NCBI RefSeq assembly: GCF_045999315.1
Contig: NZ_CP174607.1
Span: 1,426,001 to 1,490,000 of the forward strand
Direction: 5' to 3'
Length of the DNA stretch: 64,000 bases
From: Peredibacter sp045999315
GTDB lineage: Bacteria > Bdellovibrionota > Bacteriovoracia > Bacteriovoracales > Bacteriovoracaceae
Part shown: piece after piece, positions 52,719 to 61,889 of the stretch
Numbering within the stretch: the stretch's first letter is position 1
How the letters are laid out: every line of letters begins with the position of its first letter
The notes under the pieces: model-generated
Database searches by the model: none
Seen by the model: only the letters and a program-made list of their open reading frames with translations
Told to the model about the DNA's origin: nothing
Program-made: the position numbers and the translations under genes

Positions 52719-52928
52719 CTAGAACTGCTTAGCTCTATTTTTCATTTCTGAAAGGACCCGTGTTAAAAGTTCACGGCAATCCCCATCGTCCATCCCATGA
52801 AGCATATGGCTTGGAGGAAGGTTCTTTTCTCCACCACGACCGAATGATTCAAGACGATTGTTAAGGTTATTACGGAGAGTTCTTAATTTTTTGTCAGAGA
52901 ATTCTGATAAATCAGAGTAGTCTTTCAT
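52719..52928 (-). CDS. small hypothetical protein coupled to the DEAD-box helicase
   Basis: The 69-residue protein is hydrophilic and helical (LSEFSDKKLRTLRNNLNNRL; LLTRVLSEMKNRAKQF), with one cysteine. Its start overlaps the helicase stop by four bases (ATGA on the minus strand), so its translation depends on the helicase gene. No domain is recognised. A role as partner or regulator of the helicase is only a guess from position. Confidence 0.7.
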   Translation of the reverse strand: MKDYSDLSEFSDKKLRTLRNNLNNRLESFGRGGEKNLPPSHMLHGMDDGDCRELLTRVLSEMKNRAKQF

Positions 52929-54304
52929 TTTCTTTTCCTAAATTTAAATCCAACTTTTGGTTGTTGTTTATTTTCGTTTCTTTCATCACGACGAGGGGCC
53001 TGTCCTTTAGGAGCTGGCTTGTGCTCTGGACGCGGTCTTTGTTCCTGACGTGGCCTCTGCTCTAACTTCGGCTTTTGCTGGCCCTGAGGCTTCTGAGGTT
53101 CTTTGGCCTTTGGTTTGGCTCGTGGATCACGGTATGGTTTGCGATCCGTTTGGGTCATCTTCACCGATTGCTCGGCCACACCCACAAATGTTTCAGTAGG
53201 GAGTTTTTTACCAATTGTTTTCTGAATACGTGCTAAAGCGTCTCTTTCTGTTTCGTCACAGAATGAAATGGCGTCGCCGTCTTTACCCGCTCGTGCAGTT
53301 CGGCCAATACGGTGAACATAGCTTTCAGCTTCAACTGGCAGGTCGTAGTTAATAACGTGAGATACGCCTTGAACATCAATTCCGCGAGCGGCGATATCTG
53401 TTGCGACCAGTACCTTGATCTTACCAGTTTTAAAATTCTCAAGGGCTGTTTCACGGGCCGATTGAGACTTATTCCCGTGAATGGCGGCAGATTGAATATT
53501 GAAATGAGCAAGATAATCTACGATCTTGTTTGCTCCGTGTTTTGTACGAGTGAAAACAAGAGTCAGTTCAACACCTTCTTCAACAAGTACTTTGCGAAGA
53601 AGTTGATACTTATGGGCCTTCTGAGTGAAGATCACTTTTTGATTAATTCTTTCCACCGTCGTAGATGGGGGAGTTACCTCCACTCGTGTAGGATTTTTAA
53701 GAATACGATTCGCGATTCCTACAATCTCATTCGGCATAGTCGCCGAGAAAAGCATGGTTTGTTTTTGCTCTGGAAGCTTTGCGATGATTTTTTTGATATC
53801 GTGGATGAACCCCATATCAAGCATTCGATCGGCCTCATCTAGAACAAAGATTTCTACTTTGTTCAGTTTGCAATGACCTTGGTTCATCAGATCTAAAAGA
53901 CGTCCAGGAGTTGCAATCAGCACATCAAGACCGTTACGAAGAGCTGCCACCTGGGCCGCTTGTCCCACACCACCGAAGATAACTGCATTTTTTACTTTGA
54001 GATTTCTTCCGTATTTATCGAGTTGCTCCTTAATCTGAGAAGCAAGCTCGCGAGTGGGTGCCAGAATCAATGAACGTGGTTCACATGGAGTAAGACTAAA
54101 GTTGCGTCCTTGAAGCTTCTGAATCATCGGAAGTGTAAAGGCCGCAGTTTTTCCTGTACCTGTTTGAGCAATTCCTAGAAGGTCATGTCCCTCCAAAAGT
54201 GTTGGAATTGACTGGGCCTGGATAGGTGTCGGAGTTTCGTAGCCCGCAACTTCTAAGTTAGCGAGAATAATTTCGTGAAGAGCGAGTTCTTTGAATTTTA
54301 ACAT
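52925..54304 (-). CDS. DEAD-box RNA helicase, RhlE-like
   Basis: The 459-residue helicase has all family motifs: Q motif (ETPTPIQAQSIP), AQTGTGKT, PTRELA, VLDEADRML, SATMP and HRIGRTARAG. The C-terminal 90 residues are a basic, Pro/Gln/Lys-rich unfolded tail typical of RhlE/CsdA-type RNA-binding tails. Such helicases open RNA duplexes in ribosome assembly, decay or cold adaptation. A possible -35/-10 pair ends just before the ATG, so the mRNA may be leaderless. A small gene follows with a 4-base overlap. Confidence 0.95.
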   Translation of the reverse strand: MLKFKELALHEIILANLEVAGYETPTPIQAQSIPTLLEGHDLLGIAQTGTGKTAAFTLPMIQKLQGRNFSLTPCEPRSLILAPTRELASQIKEQLDKYGRNLKVKNAVIFGGVGQAAQVAALRNGLDVLIATPGRLLDLMNQGHCKLNKVEIFVLDEADRMLDMGFIHDIKKIIAKLPEQKQTMLFSATMPNEIVGIANRILKNPTRVEVTPPSTTVERINQKVIFTQKAHKYQLLRKVLVEEGVELTLVFTRTKHGANKIVDYLAHFNIQSAAIHGNKSQSARETALENFKTGKIKVLVATDIAARGIDVQGVSHVINYDLPVEAESYVHRIGRTARAGKDGDAISFCDETERDALARIQKTIGKKLPTETFVGVAEQSVKMTQTDRKPYRDPRAKPKAKEPQKPQGQQKPKLEQRPRQEQRPRPEHKPAPKGQAPRRDERNENKQQPKVGFKFRKRK

Positions 54305-54310
54305 GGGCGG

Positions 54311-54339
54311 AGAATCGTCGCTTTGGGGCGGGAAGTCAA
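54311..54339 (-). promoter_or_regulatory. possible promoter giving a leaderless helicase mRNA
   Basis: On the minus strand, TTGACT (54339-54334) and GATTCT (54316-54311) are 17 bases apart. The predicted start falls at or next to the ATG (54304), and no Shine-Dalgarno sequence is seen. The -10 matches only three of six bases, so confidence is low. Confidence 0.3.
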
Positions 54340-54443
54340 GCCCTCGTTTAGGAATGAAAGCTGTAAACGCTGCAGAATGTAAAAATGATGCCAGATGAAG
54401 TTATTTTCATATTCAAAGGGTCTTTATCATTCTACAAAAGCCC

Positions 54444-55574
54444 ATGACCAAACCCCCTTGGGTCTCGAAAATCCAGCTAGCTTTGCATGAGCTAGCAATG
54501 GAATATGACCCATCCGCTCCTGAGTCGACCTTCATTTTCCATCCCCTGTATCGAGTTGGGGTCTCGGAACACTCATTTGAGAATATCGAAAAGACATTTG
54601 GAAAATCATTTTTTGGTCGATTTAGACACAATATAGGAAACCTCAAAAAAGTAGATTGGCTACTTTATGCTCGAAAGAAATTTGTGGCCCGTCTTCCTTC
54701 TGATTCCATTATCTTTTTTAGGAGCGATAAAGAAGGTGTGATTATTGTTTCTCATGAGAAGAACATTGCTCTAAAAATGTTTTTTGATGAGTCCCACATA
54801 CTTAATCTGGATGAAGAAATTAAATCACTGAAGGGATTTGAAACGACTTCATTTGCGCCTTATGTGGCAAAGATTTTAGGAGAGGGAACAACTTCGAATG
54901 GTGGCCGTTGGTTGGTCACCACGTATTGTTCAAATTCCTGGGCGATTACGAATCGTGCTCATCATGAAAAATTTCTGCTTCGTTACTTCCCGCTTTTCGT
55001 GATGCCACCTCTCACAGAACTCTACAAATCTCATGGGCCAAGAAAGATTACAGTTGAGACTTGGATTCGTGAGGCCCATGAAAGAAGCTTAAATCATCCC
55101 GCGCGCAAGGAAATTGAAAAGACACTCAAGAAGATCACTAAACTAGCGGCGCAAAATCCTGGCTATGAAGTTCTTGAAAGTCGAATCCATCACGACCTTC
55201 ATGCGGGAAATATTTTATTAGATGATAATCAGATCATCATTATTGATTGGGAACTTGAAGTAAGAGGTCTGGTGTTAGTTGATATTTTGGATTTTGCTCG
55301 CCGTTATCTTCAGAGAAATTTTTTTACTCGAATGGCTTTTCAGTTTTATTTAAAAGGACTTTTTAGAGAGCCTCCGAAGCTGATCCTGAAAAACCTTAGT
55401 TCATATCGAAATTGGGCCCTGGTTAATTTTAAAATGAATGTACCAATTGGAAGTGAGAAGTTAACGTTCCTCGTTTATGCTATTGAGCGCTCTCTTATTT
55501 ATTTTGAGAAACGGCAGCTCAATCGTTTAAAAGATCGTAAAGGCTTTGAAAGAAGAATTGTAAAATGGTCCTGA
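54444..55574 (+). CDS. APH/lipopolysaccharide-kinase-like phosphotransferase
   Basis: The 376-residue protein has a C-terminal kinase-like active site: HHDLHAGNILLDD (about 249-261; catalytic Asp and metal Asn) followed by IIDWELE (about 266-272) with the second metal Asp. This is the aminoglycoside-phosphotransferase/choline-kinase/WaaP-type fold. The N-terminal part (about 1-100) has no close match. The position beside surface-polysaccharide genes makes phosphorylation of a sugar or lipid plausible. The Shine-Dalgarno sequence is weak. Confidence 0.78.
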   Translation: MTKPPWVSKIQLALHELAMEYDPSAPESTFIFHPLYRVGVSEHSFENIEKTFGKSFFGRFRHNIGNLKKVDWLLYARKKFVARLPSDSIIFFRSDKEGVIIVSHEKNIALKMFFDESHILNLDEEIKSLKGFETTSFAPYVAKILGEGTTSNGGRWLVTTYCSNSWAITNRAHHEKFLLRYFPLFVMPPLTELYKSHGPRKITVETWIREAHERSLNHPARKEIEKTLKKITKLAAQNPGYEVLESRIHHDLHAGNILLDDNQIIIIDWELEVRGLVLVDILDFARRYLQRNFFTRMAFQFYLKGLFREPPKLILKNLSSYRNWALVNFKMNVPIGSEKLTFLVYAIERSLIYFEKRQLNRLKDRKGFERRIVKWS

Positions 55575-55589
55575 GGTGAGTGGGTAAGA

Positions 55590-56381
55590 TTACTTACCCA
55601 CCACGCTTGGATGTCTGCCGCTTACGCGATATTTACTACGAATTGGACGAGTGATGAAACGGCGGAAACCATAGAAAGGGCTGATCGCAAATTTCAGTTT
55701 TTTACCAATCACATGGTTTTTGATGTCAACTCTTCTAAGTGACATAAGGTCGGTTTCAAGAATTTGGAGAGACCCTTTAAGAGTCGAAATACCGATTGAG
55801 TAACCAATTTCTTTGGCCGCATTAACGATATCACGATCAATTCCCCCGATTGGGTAACAAATCGTTTTAACTTCTTTGCCAAGAAGACCTTCAAGCCATT
55901 CTTTGCTTTCTTTAAGTTCTTTCTTTGCCTGATCAAACGGAATTTTATGAAGGTTTTGGTGAGATTGGCAGTGTGAACCAATCGCAAATCCCATCTGATC
56001 TAGGTCTTTAATGTCTTGTTCAGTCAGGGCCGGAATACCTTGTGGTTTCAGATTATGAAACGGAAGGTTGAAAGTCATATTTTGAATAGGGAAGATGTTG
56101 GCGCGAACATTGAGTTCTTTAAAAATAGGAACCGCATACTCAATGAAGTTTTTGCAGACATCATCAAAAGTCAGCATGGCCGCTTTTTTAGGTCTCTTAC
56201 CTGGAGGGTGAGCAAAGTACTCTTCCAAAGTCATGATGGTCCAGCCATTCTCCATCAAATGAGTTACCTGATGACGGAAATTTTCCGGTGTCGTTGCGAT
56301 ATGCTTTTTAAAGTCCGGGTGGGACTCGGGCATGATCTGGTGATACATCAAGATGGGTAGGTGAACAGGTAAAAGGGCCAT
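55590..56381 (-). CDS. polysaccharide deacetylase (NodB/CE4 family)
   Basis: The 263-residue enzyme has the CE4 metal-dependent fold: MLTFDDV (motif 1, catalytic base Asp plus metal Asp), SHCQSH (motif 2, two metal histidines) and CYPIGG (motif 3). It removes N- or O-acetyl groups from chitin-like, peptidoglycan or exopolysaccharide chains. No signal peptide is seen, so it may act on cytoplasmic intermediates, or export may use another route. It is tail to tail with the kinase-like gene. Confidence 0.9.
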   Translation of the reverse strand: MALLPVHLPILMYHQIMPESHPDFKKHIATTPENFRHQVTHLMENGWTIMTLEEYFAHPPGKRPKKAAMLTFDDVCKNFIEYAVPIFKELNVRANIFPIQNMTFNLPFHNLKPQGIPALTEQDIKDLDQMGFAIGSHCQSHQNLHKIPFDQAKKELKESKEWLEGLLGKEVKTICYPIGGIDRDIVNAAKEIGYSIGISTLKGSLQILETDLMSLRRVDIKNHVIGKKLKFAISPFYGFRRFITRPIRSKYRVSGRHPSVVGK

Positions 56382-56425
56382 ATTATCTCTTTTTCAATCT
56401 CGGTAATTTTTAATATACATATATA

Positions 56426-57559
56426 ATGAAAAATACCTCTAAACACAATGTAGACCTGATACTTAAAAACACCGACGCCCTCTCAGGAACTCCCAAAATT
56501 TTGATGAGACAGGCCCGGGCTTTGGCCAAAGATGGCTTCGGCGTATCAGTGATTTCAGAGACTTTTCATCAATCGCTCACTTCTGACAAAGAGATTAAGT
56601 GCTTAAAAACCTTTAAGTGGCCTAGAACCACACTATTTCAAAGAAAATTCTTTGATTGGCAGGCCAAACGGAAAGTAAGACCGGGCTCATTGGTTATCGG
56701 CCACGGTGACTCTCTAAATCAGGATATCTTGTTCCTTCATACATGTGTTCATCTGGGTGCTGAAGTTGCTCCTGGTCCTCATAATGATAAAAATTTATCG
56801 ATTCCGTTTCACCGAATGATTTTTGAACAAGGAACTTTTAAGGAAATCGTGTGTGTGTCGCACATGATGAAGAACGATATTCAAAAGCGCTTTAACATTA
56901 AAGTTCCAATGCATGTAATTCATCCTTGTCATGACAAATCAATTGTTGATCAGGTGGATTCTGCGGCCGTAAATGAAATTAGAAATAATCTTAAGGTTCA
57001 AGGTGATGAACTTGTTGTGGCCGTTATTGCATCTGGAAACCTTGAAAACCGTGGTGCTTTCGCTGTTATAAAATCTATGGCATTCCTAGATGAAGCACAG
57101 AAAAATAAAGTTAAAATCCTGATTGTTGGTAAAGAGAACAAGCCTAGCAAGGTCTATAATCTCGCTCAAGAAGTGGGAATGAAAGATAGAGTGCTGTGGA
57201 TGAATCCGCGTTCAGACGTAGGAAATATTATTAGCGCCGCTGATATCGTTGTTCACGCGGCTCATATCGAAGCATCAGGTCTGACTTTCCTTGAGTTTAT
57301 GGCACTTTCTCGACCATTAATTACAACTCAGACAGTGGGATTCTCTGAAATCCTTCCTGAAATTCAAAAAGATTTCATCATTCCTCGTCAGGACCCTAAA
57401 GGCATTGCGGAGAAGTTAAAAGTTCTTATCAATGATAAGGAACTGAGAATGAAGATGGGTGAGGCCAATCGTGGTGTTGCTTCAAAGATGACTTGGGAAC
57501 ATTACGATCAGCAGTTCATGGATCTTGTTCATAATCACATTCAGACTTATCGAAGCTAG
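56426..57559 (+). CDS. glycosyltransferase family 4
   Basis: The 377-residue protein has the GT-B fold of family 4 transferases, with LSGTPKILMRQARALAKDGF-type N-terminal contact (split; about 18-37) and the nucleotide-sugar binding end with AHIEASGLTFLEFMALSRP and QTVGFSEIL, which contains the usual E-x7-E. It adds a sugar to a growing glycan; donor and acceptor are unknown. An AT-rich promoter-like stretch (TATACATATATA) precedes the ATG. It overlaps the following minus-strand gene by four bases. Confidence 0.88.
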   Translation: MKNTSKHNVDLILKNTDALSGTPKILMRQARALAKDGFGVSVISETFHQSLTSDKEIKCLKTFKWPRTTLFQRKFFDWQAKRKVRPGSLVIGHGDSLNQDILFLHTCVHLGAEVAPGPHNDKNLSIPFHRMIFEQGTFKEIVCVSHMMKNDIQKRFNIKVPMHVIHPCHDKSIVDQVDSAAVNEIRNNLKVQGDELVVAVIASGNLENRGAFAVIKSMAFLDEAQKNKVKILIVGKENKPSKVYNLAQEVGMKDRVLWMNPRSDVGNIISAADIVVHAAHIEASGLTFLEFMALSRPLITTQTVGFSEILPEIQKDFIIPRQDPKGIAEKLKVLINDKELRMKMGEANRGVASKMTWEHYDQQFMDLVHNHIQTYRS

Positions 57560-58200
57560 AAGCGATATAACAAATCTGTAAAGTGAGTCGATTCCTCATC
57601 GAAGTAATGCTTACTCTCTAGAACTCTACTTGAAATGAAAGTAAAGTGCGGACGAAGAAGTTTTTGGTACTTATCGCGACTCCTGTGAATGGCATATTCG
57701 TCTTTAAATTCAAGCTCAGAAACTTGTCTACCTAGTTCCACATTTGTAGGAACGGTGAGGTAGAGAAACTTCACGCGTTTAGCAAGAACCGGAATGACTT
57801 CCTTAAGTTCTTTGTCTGAAAGGTATTGGAAAACCGAAGTACAAATACCGAGATCAAACTTATTGTCTTTTCTTTTACTACGACACCAGGTGACTAAATC
57901 TTCTTCATAAAGTTCGAGTTCAGTTGAAGGGACAGGGCGAAGCTTGTCTGGCTTTACCTTTTTAAAAGCGAAAGGTGAGGGTTCAATTCCTACAGCTCGG
58001 TAGGGTTTAAAGGCCTTGAGCATTTCACGGAAAAGGTGACCGTAACCGAAACCTAGATCAACGATTGTACTAATATCCACATGCTCAATCTTGAGAAATG
58101 ACTCAAGGTATTTGGTGTGTTCCTTCGCGTTGCCGATTCCGTCCATAGACATTGGATCGGAATAATTTTTGTCCCAGTAAGTTTTGTCGAATTTAGTCAT
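57556..58200 (-). CDS. class I SAM-dependent methyltransferase
   Basis: The 214-residue protein has an N-terminal KTYWDKNYSDPMSMDG, motif I VDLGFGYGHLFREML (about 44-58), an acidic ribose-contact IEPSP (about 74), and post-motif segment LGICTSVFQYL. This is a standard Methyltransf_11/12-type domain. Being among sugar-metabolism genes, it may methylate a sugar or lipid; the target is unknown. It is divergent from the nucleotide-sugar dehydrogenase. Confidence 0.85.
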   Translation of the reverse strand: MTKFDKTYWDKNYSDPMSMDGIGNAKEHTKYLESFLKIEHVDISTIVDLGFGYGHLFREMLKAFKPYRAVGIEPSPFAFKKVKPDKLRPVPSTELELYEEDLVTWCRSKRKDNKFDLGICTSVFQYLSDKELKEVIPVLAKRVKFLYLTVPTNVELGRQVSELEFKDEYAIHRSRDKYQKLLRPHFTFISSRVLESKHYFDEESTHFTDLLYRF

Positions 58201-58221
58201 TCTAAGAGGGTAGCTAAAACT

Positions 58222-58230
58222 TGATATAAT
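58222..58230 (+). promoter_or_regulatory. extended -10 promoter of the nucleotide-sugar dehydrogenase gene
   Basis: TGATATAAT is a perfect extended -10 (TGn plus TATAAT). A start near 58237 would leave a leader of about 19 bases. No good -35 is seen at the usual distance, which extended -10 promoters do not require. Confidence 0.6.
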
Positions 58231-58255
58231 GTCGGCCTTTTTCTAAGATTTACTC

Positions 58256-59491
58256 ATGGAGAAGCTTTGCGTAATCGGACTGGGCTATGTTGGTCTTCCA
58301 CTGGCAGTGGAATTGGCAGAAAAATACTCTGTAATTGGTTACGACATTGATGCAAAAAGAATTCAAGAACTCCAGAGCGGGATTGATCGCACATTGGAAA
58401 TTTCAACCGAAAGATTGAATGCCAGTAAACTAGAGCTAACCTCGAAGCTAGAGAAAGTCCGAGACAGTAACATCTTTATTATCACCGTCCCCACTCCCAT
58501 AGATCATGAGAAAAAACCCGATTTATCAATTCTCCTAAAGGCCACTGAAGATGTCGGGAGAGTTTTAAAAAGGGGTGACTTGGTGATTTATGAATCGACC
58601 GTTTACCCAGGCTGCACAGAAGAAGACTGTGTTCCGGTATTAGAGAAGGTGAGTGGCCTTAAGTTTAATCAAGATTTCTTCTGTGGATATAGTCCTGAAA
58701 GAATTAATCCAGGGGATAAAACTAAAACCATTCGGGACATTGTGAAAGTTACGAGTGGTTCGACTCCTGAGATTGCCAATAAAGTTGATGCTCTCTACGC
58801 TTCAATCGTTACGGCCGGCACTTTCAAAACAAGTTCAATTCGAATAGCCGAGGCCTCTAAGATTGTTGAGAACACACAGCGAGATATTAATATCGCTTTT
58901 GTGAATGAGCTTGCCATGATGTTCGGAGAAATGGGGATCAATACTCATGAAGTGTTGGAGGCAGCTGGAACGAAGTGGAATTTTATGAGAGTAGTTCCAG
59001 GTTTGGTAGGTGGCCAATGTATCGGTGTGAATCCTTATTATCTTTCTCATAAGGCCAAAAAGCATGGTCATACTCCTAAGCTTATTTCAGTTGCCCGTGA
59101 AATTAACGATGGAATGGCCACTCACGTTGCGAGTCAGGTTGTAAAACAAATGCTTAAAAAAGGTATTGCTGTTAAGGGAGCGAAGGTTCTTATTTTGGGC
59201 GTAACTTTTAAACCCAATTGTCCGGATGTCAGGAATTCGAAGGTCTTGGATTTGATTACTGAGTTGAAGGATTATGAGTGTGAAGTTGAAATTTATGATC
59301 CTTGGATCACAGAAGAGAATGCCTTGATGGAATTTGGTTTACCTTTGACGACATTATCTTGCGTGAATTCTTTAGTTGGATATTCGGCAATTGTTTTGGC
59401 CGTCTCTCATCATGTTTTTCGACAAATTAATTTTACTGGCTTAAACAGATCGGAAACTATTTTTTATGATATAAAAAATGTTTTTTCTTAA
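58256..59491 (+). CDS. UDP-N-acetylhexosamine dehydrogenase-like nucleotide-sugar dehydrogenase (WbpO/VipA/TviB type)
   Basis: The 411-residue enzyme makes a nucleotide-linked uronic acid by two NAD-dependent oxidations. The N-terminal GLGYVGLPLAVELA binds NAD, and YSPERINPGD is a family hallmark. The catalytic cysteine is C255. The motif around it reads GGQCIGVNPYYL, while the family norm is GGHCIGVDPYYL: His is replaced by Gln (254) and Asp by Asn (259). Whether it is fully active is uncertain. The substrate (UDP-GlcNAc, GalNAc or ManNAc) is not fixed by sequence. Confidence 0.88.
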   Translation: MEKLCVIGLGYVGLPLAVELAEKYSVIGYDIDAKRIQELQSGIDRTLEISTERLNASKLELTSKLEKVRDSNIFIITVPTPIDHEKKPDLSILLKATEDVGRVLKRGDLVIYESTVYPGCTEEDCVPVLEKVSGLKFNQDFFCGYSPERINPGDKTKTIRDIVKVTSGSTPEIANKVDALYASIVTAGTFKTSSIRIAEASKIVENTQRDINIAFVNELAMMFGEMGINTHEVLEAAGTKWNFMRVVPGLVGGQCIGVNPYYLSHKAKKHGHTPKLISVAREINDGMATHVASQVVKQMLKKGIAVKGAKVLILGVTFKPNCPDVRNSKVLDLITELKDYECEVEIYDPWITEENALMEFGLPLTTLSCVNSLVGYSAIVLAVSHHVFRQINFTGLNRSETIFYDIKNVFS

Positions 59492-59492
59492 T

Positions 59493-60788
59493 CTATTTTT
59501 TGAAAATAAATGAAAATAGGTCACTATTTAGATAAAAGCACTGACGTGTTTTTGGATTTATAAAGTCATAGGCATAGTAAAAAATAAAATGAGTAATGAC
59601 TGATCCTACCGCTGCTCCCTTAATTCCAAAATGTGGAATTAAGAGCATATTTATTAGGATGCTAAAAATCCCCGCAATTACAGTTTTAATCATCAAATAG
59701 TTGTTTTTCCCTTCAGCGATGTACCAATGCATGCTCACTATCGACATTGTAAGGAAGAGAAAATTCAAGCTATGGATTTTTAGGATCTCGGCAGAGGGTG
59801 CGAACGAACTACCAAATAGAGTGATAATAATTTCTGAGCTAAAATAATATGTAAAGACGGCCCCAAGAAGGCTTGCCCATCTTAAAAATCGACTCAAATG
59901 TTTTAACCTTTTTTCATATTCAATTTGACTGCTTTTTTTAGCATTCAAAATTGCGGTAAAAAGTGATGAGAAGGCAAGCAAGGGAAAGGTCCCAAAGAGT
60001 TCAACCAATCGCGAGGAAACTGCGTAATAACCAACATTTGTGCTCACTAAGTATTTACCAATTAAAACCTGATCCAATTTAGAGAGGATATTGTTAGAAA
60101 TGGCCATTAACATAAGGGGCCAGCAATTAAAAATAATTCTGCGAATTTCTTCAATATGAGGTTTTAATAAAATAAATCCATCATTTATTTTTTTATAGGA
60201 CAGATAAATAAGGATGGCATAGCTGCCATAGTCGAAAACGAAAATATAGAAAAAATAGGTAAGAGGGGCCTGTGATTGAATACAATAAATTTTAAGGGCG
60301 GATGAAATGAGAATTTGTAAAATTCTGATCATCGACGAGGTTTTAGCATTAACTGTGGCCCGGTAATAGACATCAATTAAATCAAACGTTTGAAATAAAA
60401 TAATAGGCGCTGATATATAGAGGTAAAATTTTGCAGAATCGTCAGTTACCAATGCAATAATATAAATCGTTAGTATACTTACTAATCCTAATACTGTTCT
60501 TAGGTGAAACGAGGCATTTAGAATTTGTTGTGTATGTTCTGGTCTTCCAACGAGCTCTGTTACAAGCTGTTCATTAGTTCCAAAAGAAGCAAAAGCAGAG
60601 AAAATTGCAATAAATGAAATAACATAGTTATATATACCGAACTCAGTTGGTCCTAAAAATCTGGCAACCCATAATCCAATGAAGAAACCTGCAAGTAGCC
60701 TGACTCCTTGTGTTGCGTAGAGCCACAAGGTGTTTAAAAAATATCTCTTTAGGCCTTGGTTGCTTATTATTGCCTTGATTCTGTCCAT
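59493..60788 (-). CDS. oligosaccharide flippase (Wzx, MOP superfamily)
   Basis: The 431-residue protein is a hydrophobic transporter of 12 or more membrane segments with the polysaccharide-synthase/Wzx layout, starting YFLNTLWLYATQGVRLLAGF and including EFGIYNYVISFIAIF. It flips lipid-linked oligosaccharide repeat units across the inner membrane. The gene is clearly more AT-rich than its neighbours, as is common for flippase genes and for transferred O-antigen loci. The Shine-Dalgarno sequence is weak. It is divergent from rfbB. Confidence 0.92.
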   Translation of the reverse strand: MDRIKAIISNQGLKRYFLNTLWLYATQGVRLLAGFFIGLWVARFLGPTEFGIYNYVISFIAIFSAFASFGTNEQLVTELVGRPEHTQQILNASFHLRTVLGLVSILTIYIIALVTDDSAKFYLYISAPIILFQTFDLIDVYYRATVNAKTSSMIRILQILISSALKIYCIQSQAPLTYFFYIFVFDYGSYAILIYLSYKKINDGFILLKPHIEEIRRIIFNCWPLMLMAISNNILSKLDQVLIGKYLVSTNVGYYAVSSRLVELFGTFPLLAFSSLFTAILNAKKSSQIEYEKRLKHLSRFLRWASLLGAVFTYYFSSEIIITLFGSSFAPSAEILKIHSLNFLFLTMSIVSMHWYIAEGKNNYLMIKTVIAGIFSILINMLLIPHFGIKGAAVGSVITHFIFYYAYDFINPKTRQCFYLNSDLFSFIFKK

Positions 60789-60873
60789 TATTTTATTTCT
60801 TAAGTTTAGAACAAACTTTATCTAAGCCATTAAAAATTGTATATTTTTTTAAATTTAAAACTTAGGCAAGATA

Positions 60874-61881
60874 ATGGCAAAAATTCTTATTACTGGTGGG
60901 GCCGGTTTCATCGGTTCTAATTTTATTCAATATTTTCAAAAACAACATCCTGGTTATACGCTAGTTAATTTAGATTCACTTACATATGCAGGGAATCTGA
61001 ATAATTTAAAAGATGTGGACAGTAAGAACTATGTCTTTGAGAAGGGTGACATTTGTGATGCCAAGCTTGTTAAAGAAATTTTTAACGACCATAAAATAAA
61101 TGGTGTTATTCACCTTGCAGCTGAGTCGCATGTTGATAACTCCATTTTGGGTCCAGCTGAATTTATTAGAACAAATATAACTGGAACATTCACTTTATTG
61201 GATAGTGCCCGAAATTTTTGGATGGATGCTCCATTTAAAGTTAAAGAAGCTTATAAAAATGCCAGATTTCTTCATGTCTCTACTGATGAGGTTTATGGGA
61301 CGTTAGGAGAGGAAGGTCTTTTTAAAGAAACAACCCCCTATGCCCCAAATTCTCCATACTCCGCTTCAAAGGCAAGCTCTGATTTGATTGTGAGAAGTTA
61401 TTTCCACACATATGGAATGAACGTCGTTACAACAAATTGTTCAAATAACTATGGGCCTAAGCAACACTCAGAAAAGCTTATTCCCGTTATTATTAAAAAA
61501 GCACTAAGCGGTCAGAATATTCCTATTTATGGAGACGGAAAGAACATTCGTGACTGGTTATATGTCAAAGATCATTGCAAAGGAATTGACCTTGCTTTCC
61601 ATAATGGAATGAGCGGTGAAACTTATAATATTGGTGGGCGTAACGAGAGAACAAATATCGAAATTGCAAATATCATTTGTAAAATCCTGGATAAGTCAAA
61701 ACCTAGAGAAGATAAAAAATCTTATACTGAGCAAATCACATATGTTTCTGATAGACCTGGACACGATAGACGATATGCCATTGATGCTACAAAAATTGAG
61801 AATGAATTAGCATGGAAAGCTGATGAAACTTTCGAAACAGGTATTTTGAAAACTGTAAACTGGTATCTCGATAATCTATAA
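60874..61881 (+). CDS. rfbB: dTDP-glucose 4,6-dehydratase
   Basis: RfbB turns dTDP-glucose into dTDP-4-keto-6-deoxyglucose, the branch point for dTDP-deoxy sugars. The 335-residue enzyme has TGGAGFIGSNF at the N-terminus, NLDSLTYAGNLNNL, the catalytic STDEVYG (Thr-Asp-Glu) and SPYSASKASSD with the catalytic Tyr and Lys. It is nine bases before rfbA, so the two form an operon continuing through the fdt genes. Base composition is AT-rich. Confidence 0.97.
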   Translation: MAKILITGGAGFIGSNFIQYFQKQHPGYTLVNLDSLTYAGNLNNLKDVDSKNYVFEKGDICDAKLVKEIFNDHKINGVIHLAAESHVDNSILGPAEFIRTNITGTFTLLDSARNFWMDAPFKVKEAYKNARFLHVSTDEVYGTLGEEGLFKETTPYAPNSPYSASKASSDLIVRSYFHTYGMNVVTTNCSNNYGPKQHSEKLIPVIIKKALSGQNIPIYGDGKNIRDWLYVKDHCKGIDLAFHNGMSGETYNIGGRNERTNIEIANIICKILDKSKPREDKKSYTEQITYVSDRPGHDRRYAIDATKIENELAWKADETFETGILKTVNWYLDNL

Positions 61882-61889
61882 AGGAATTT

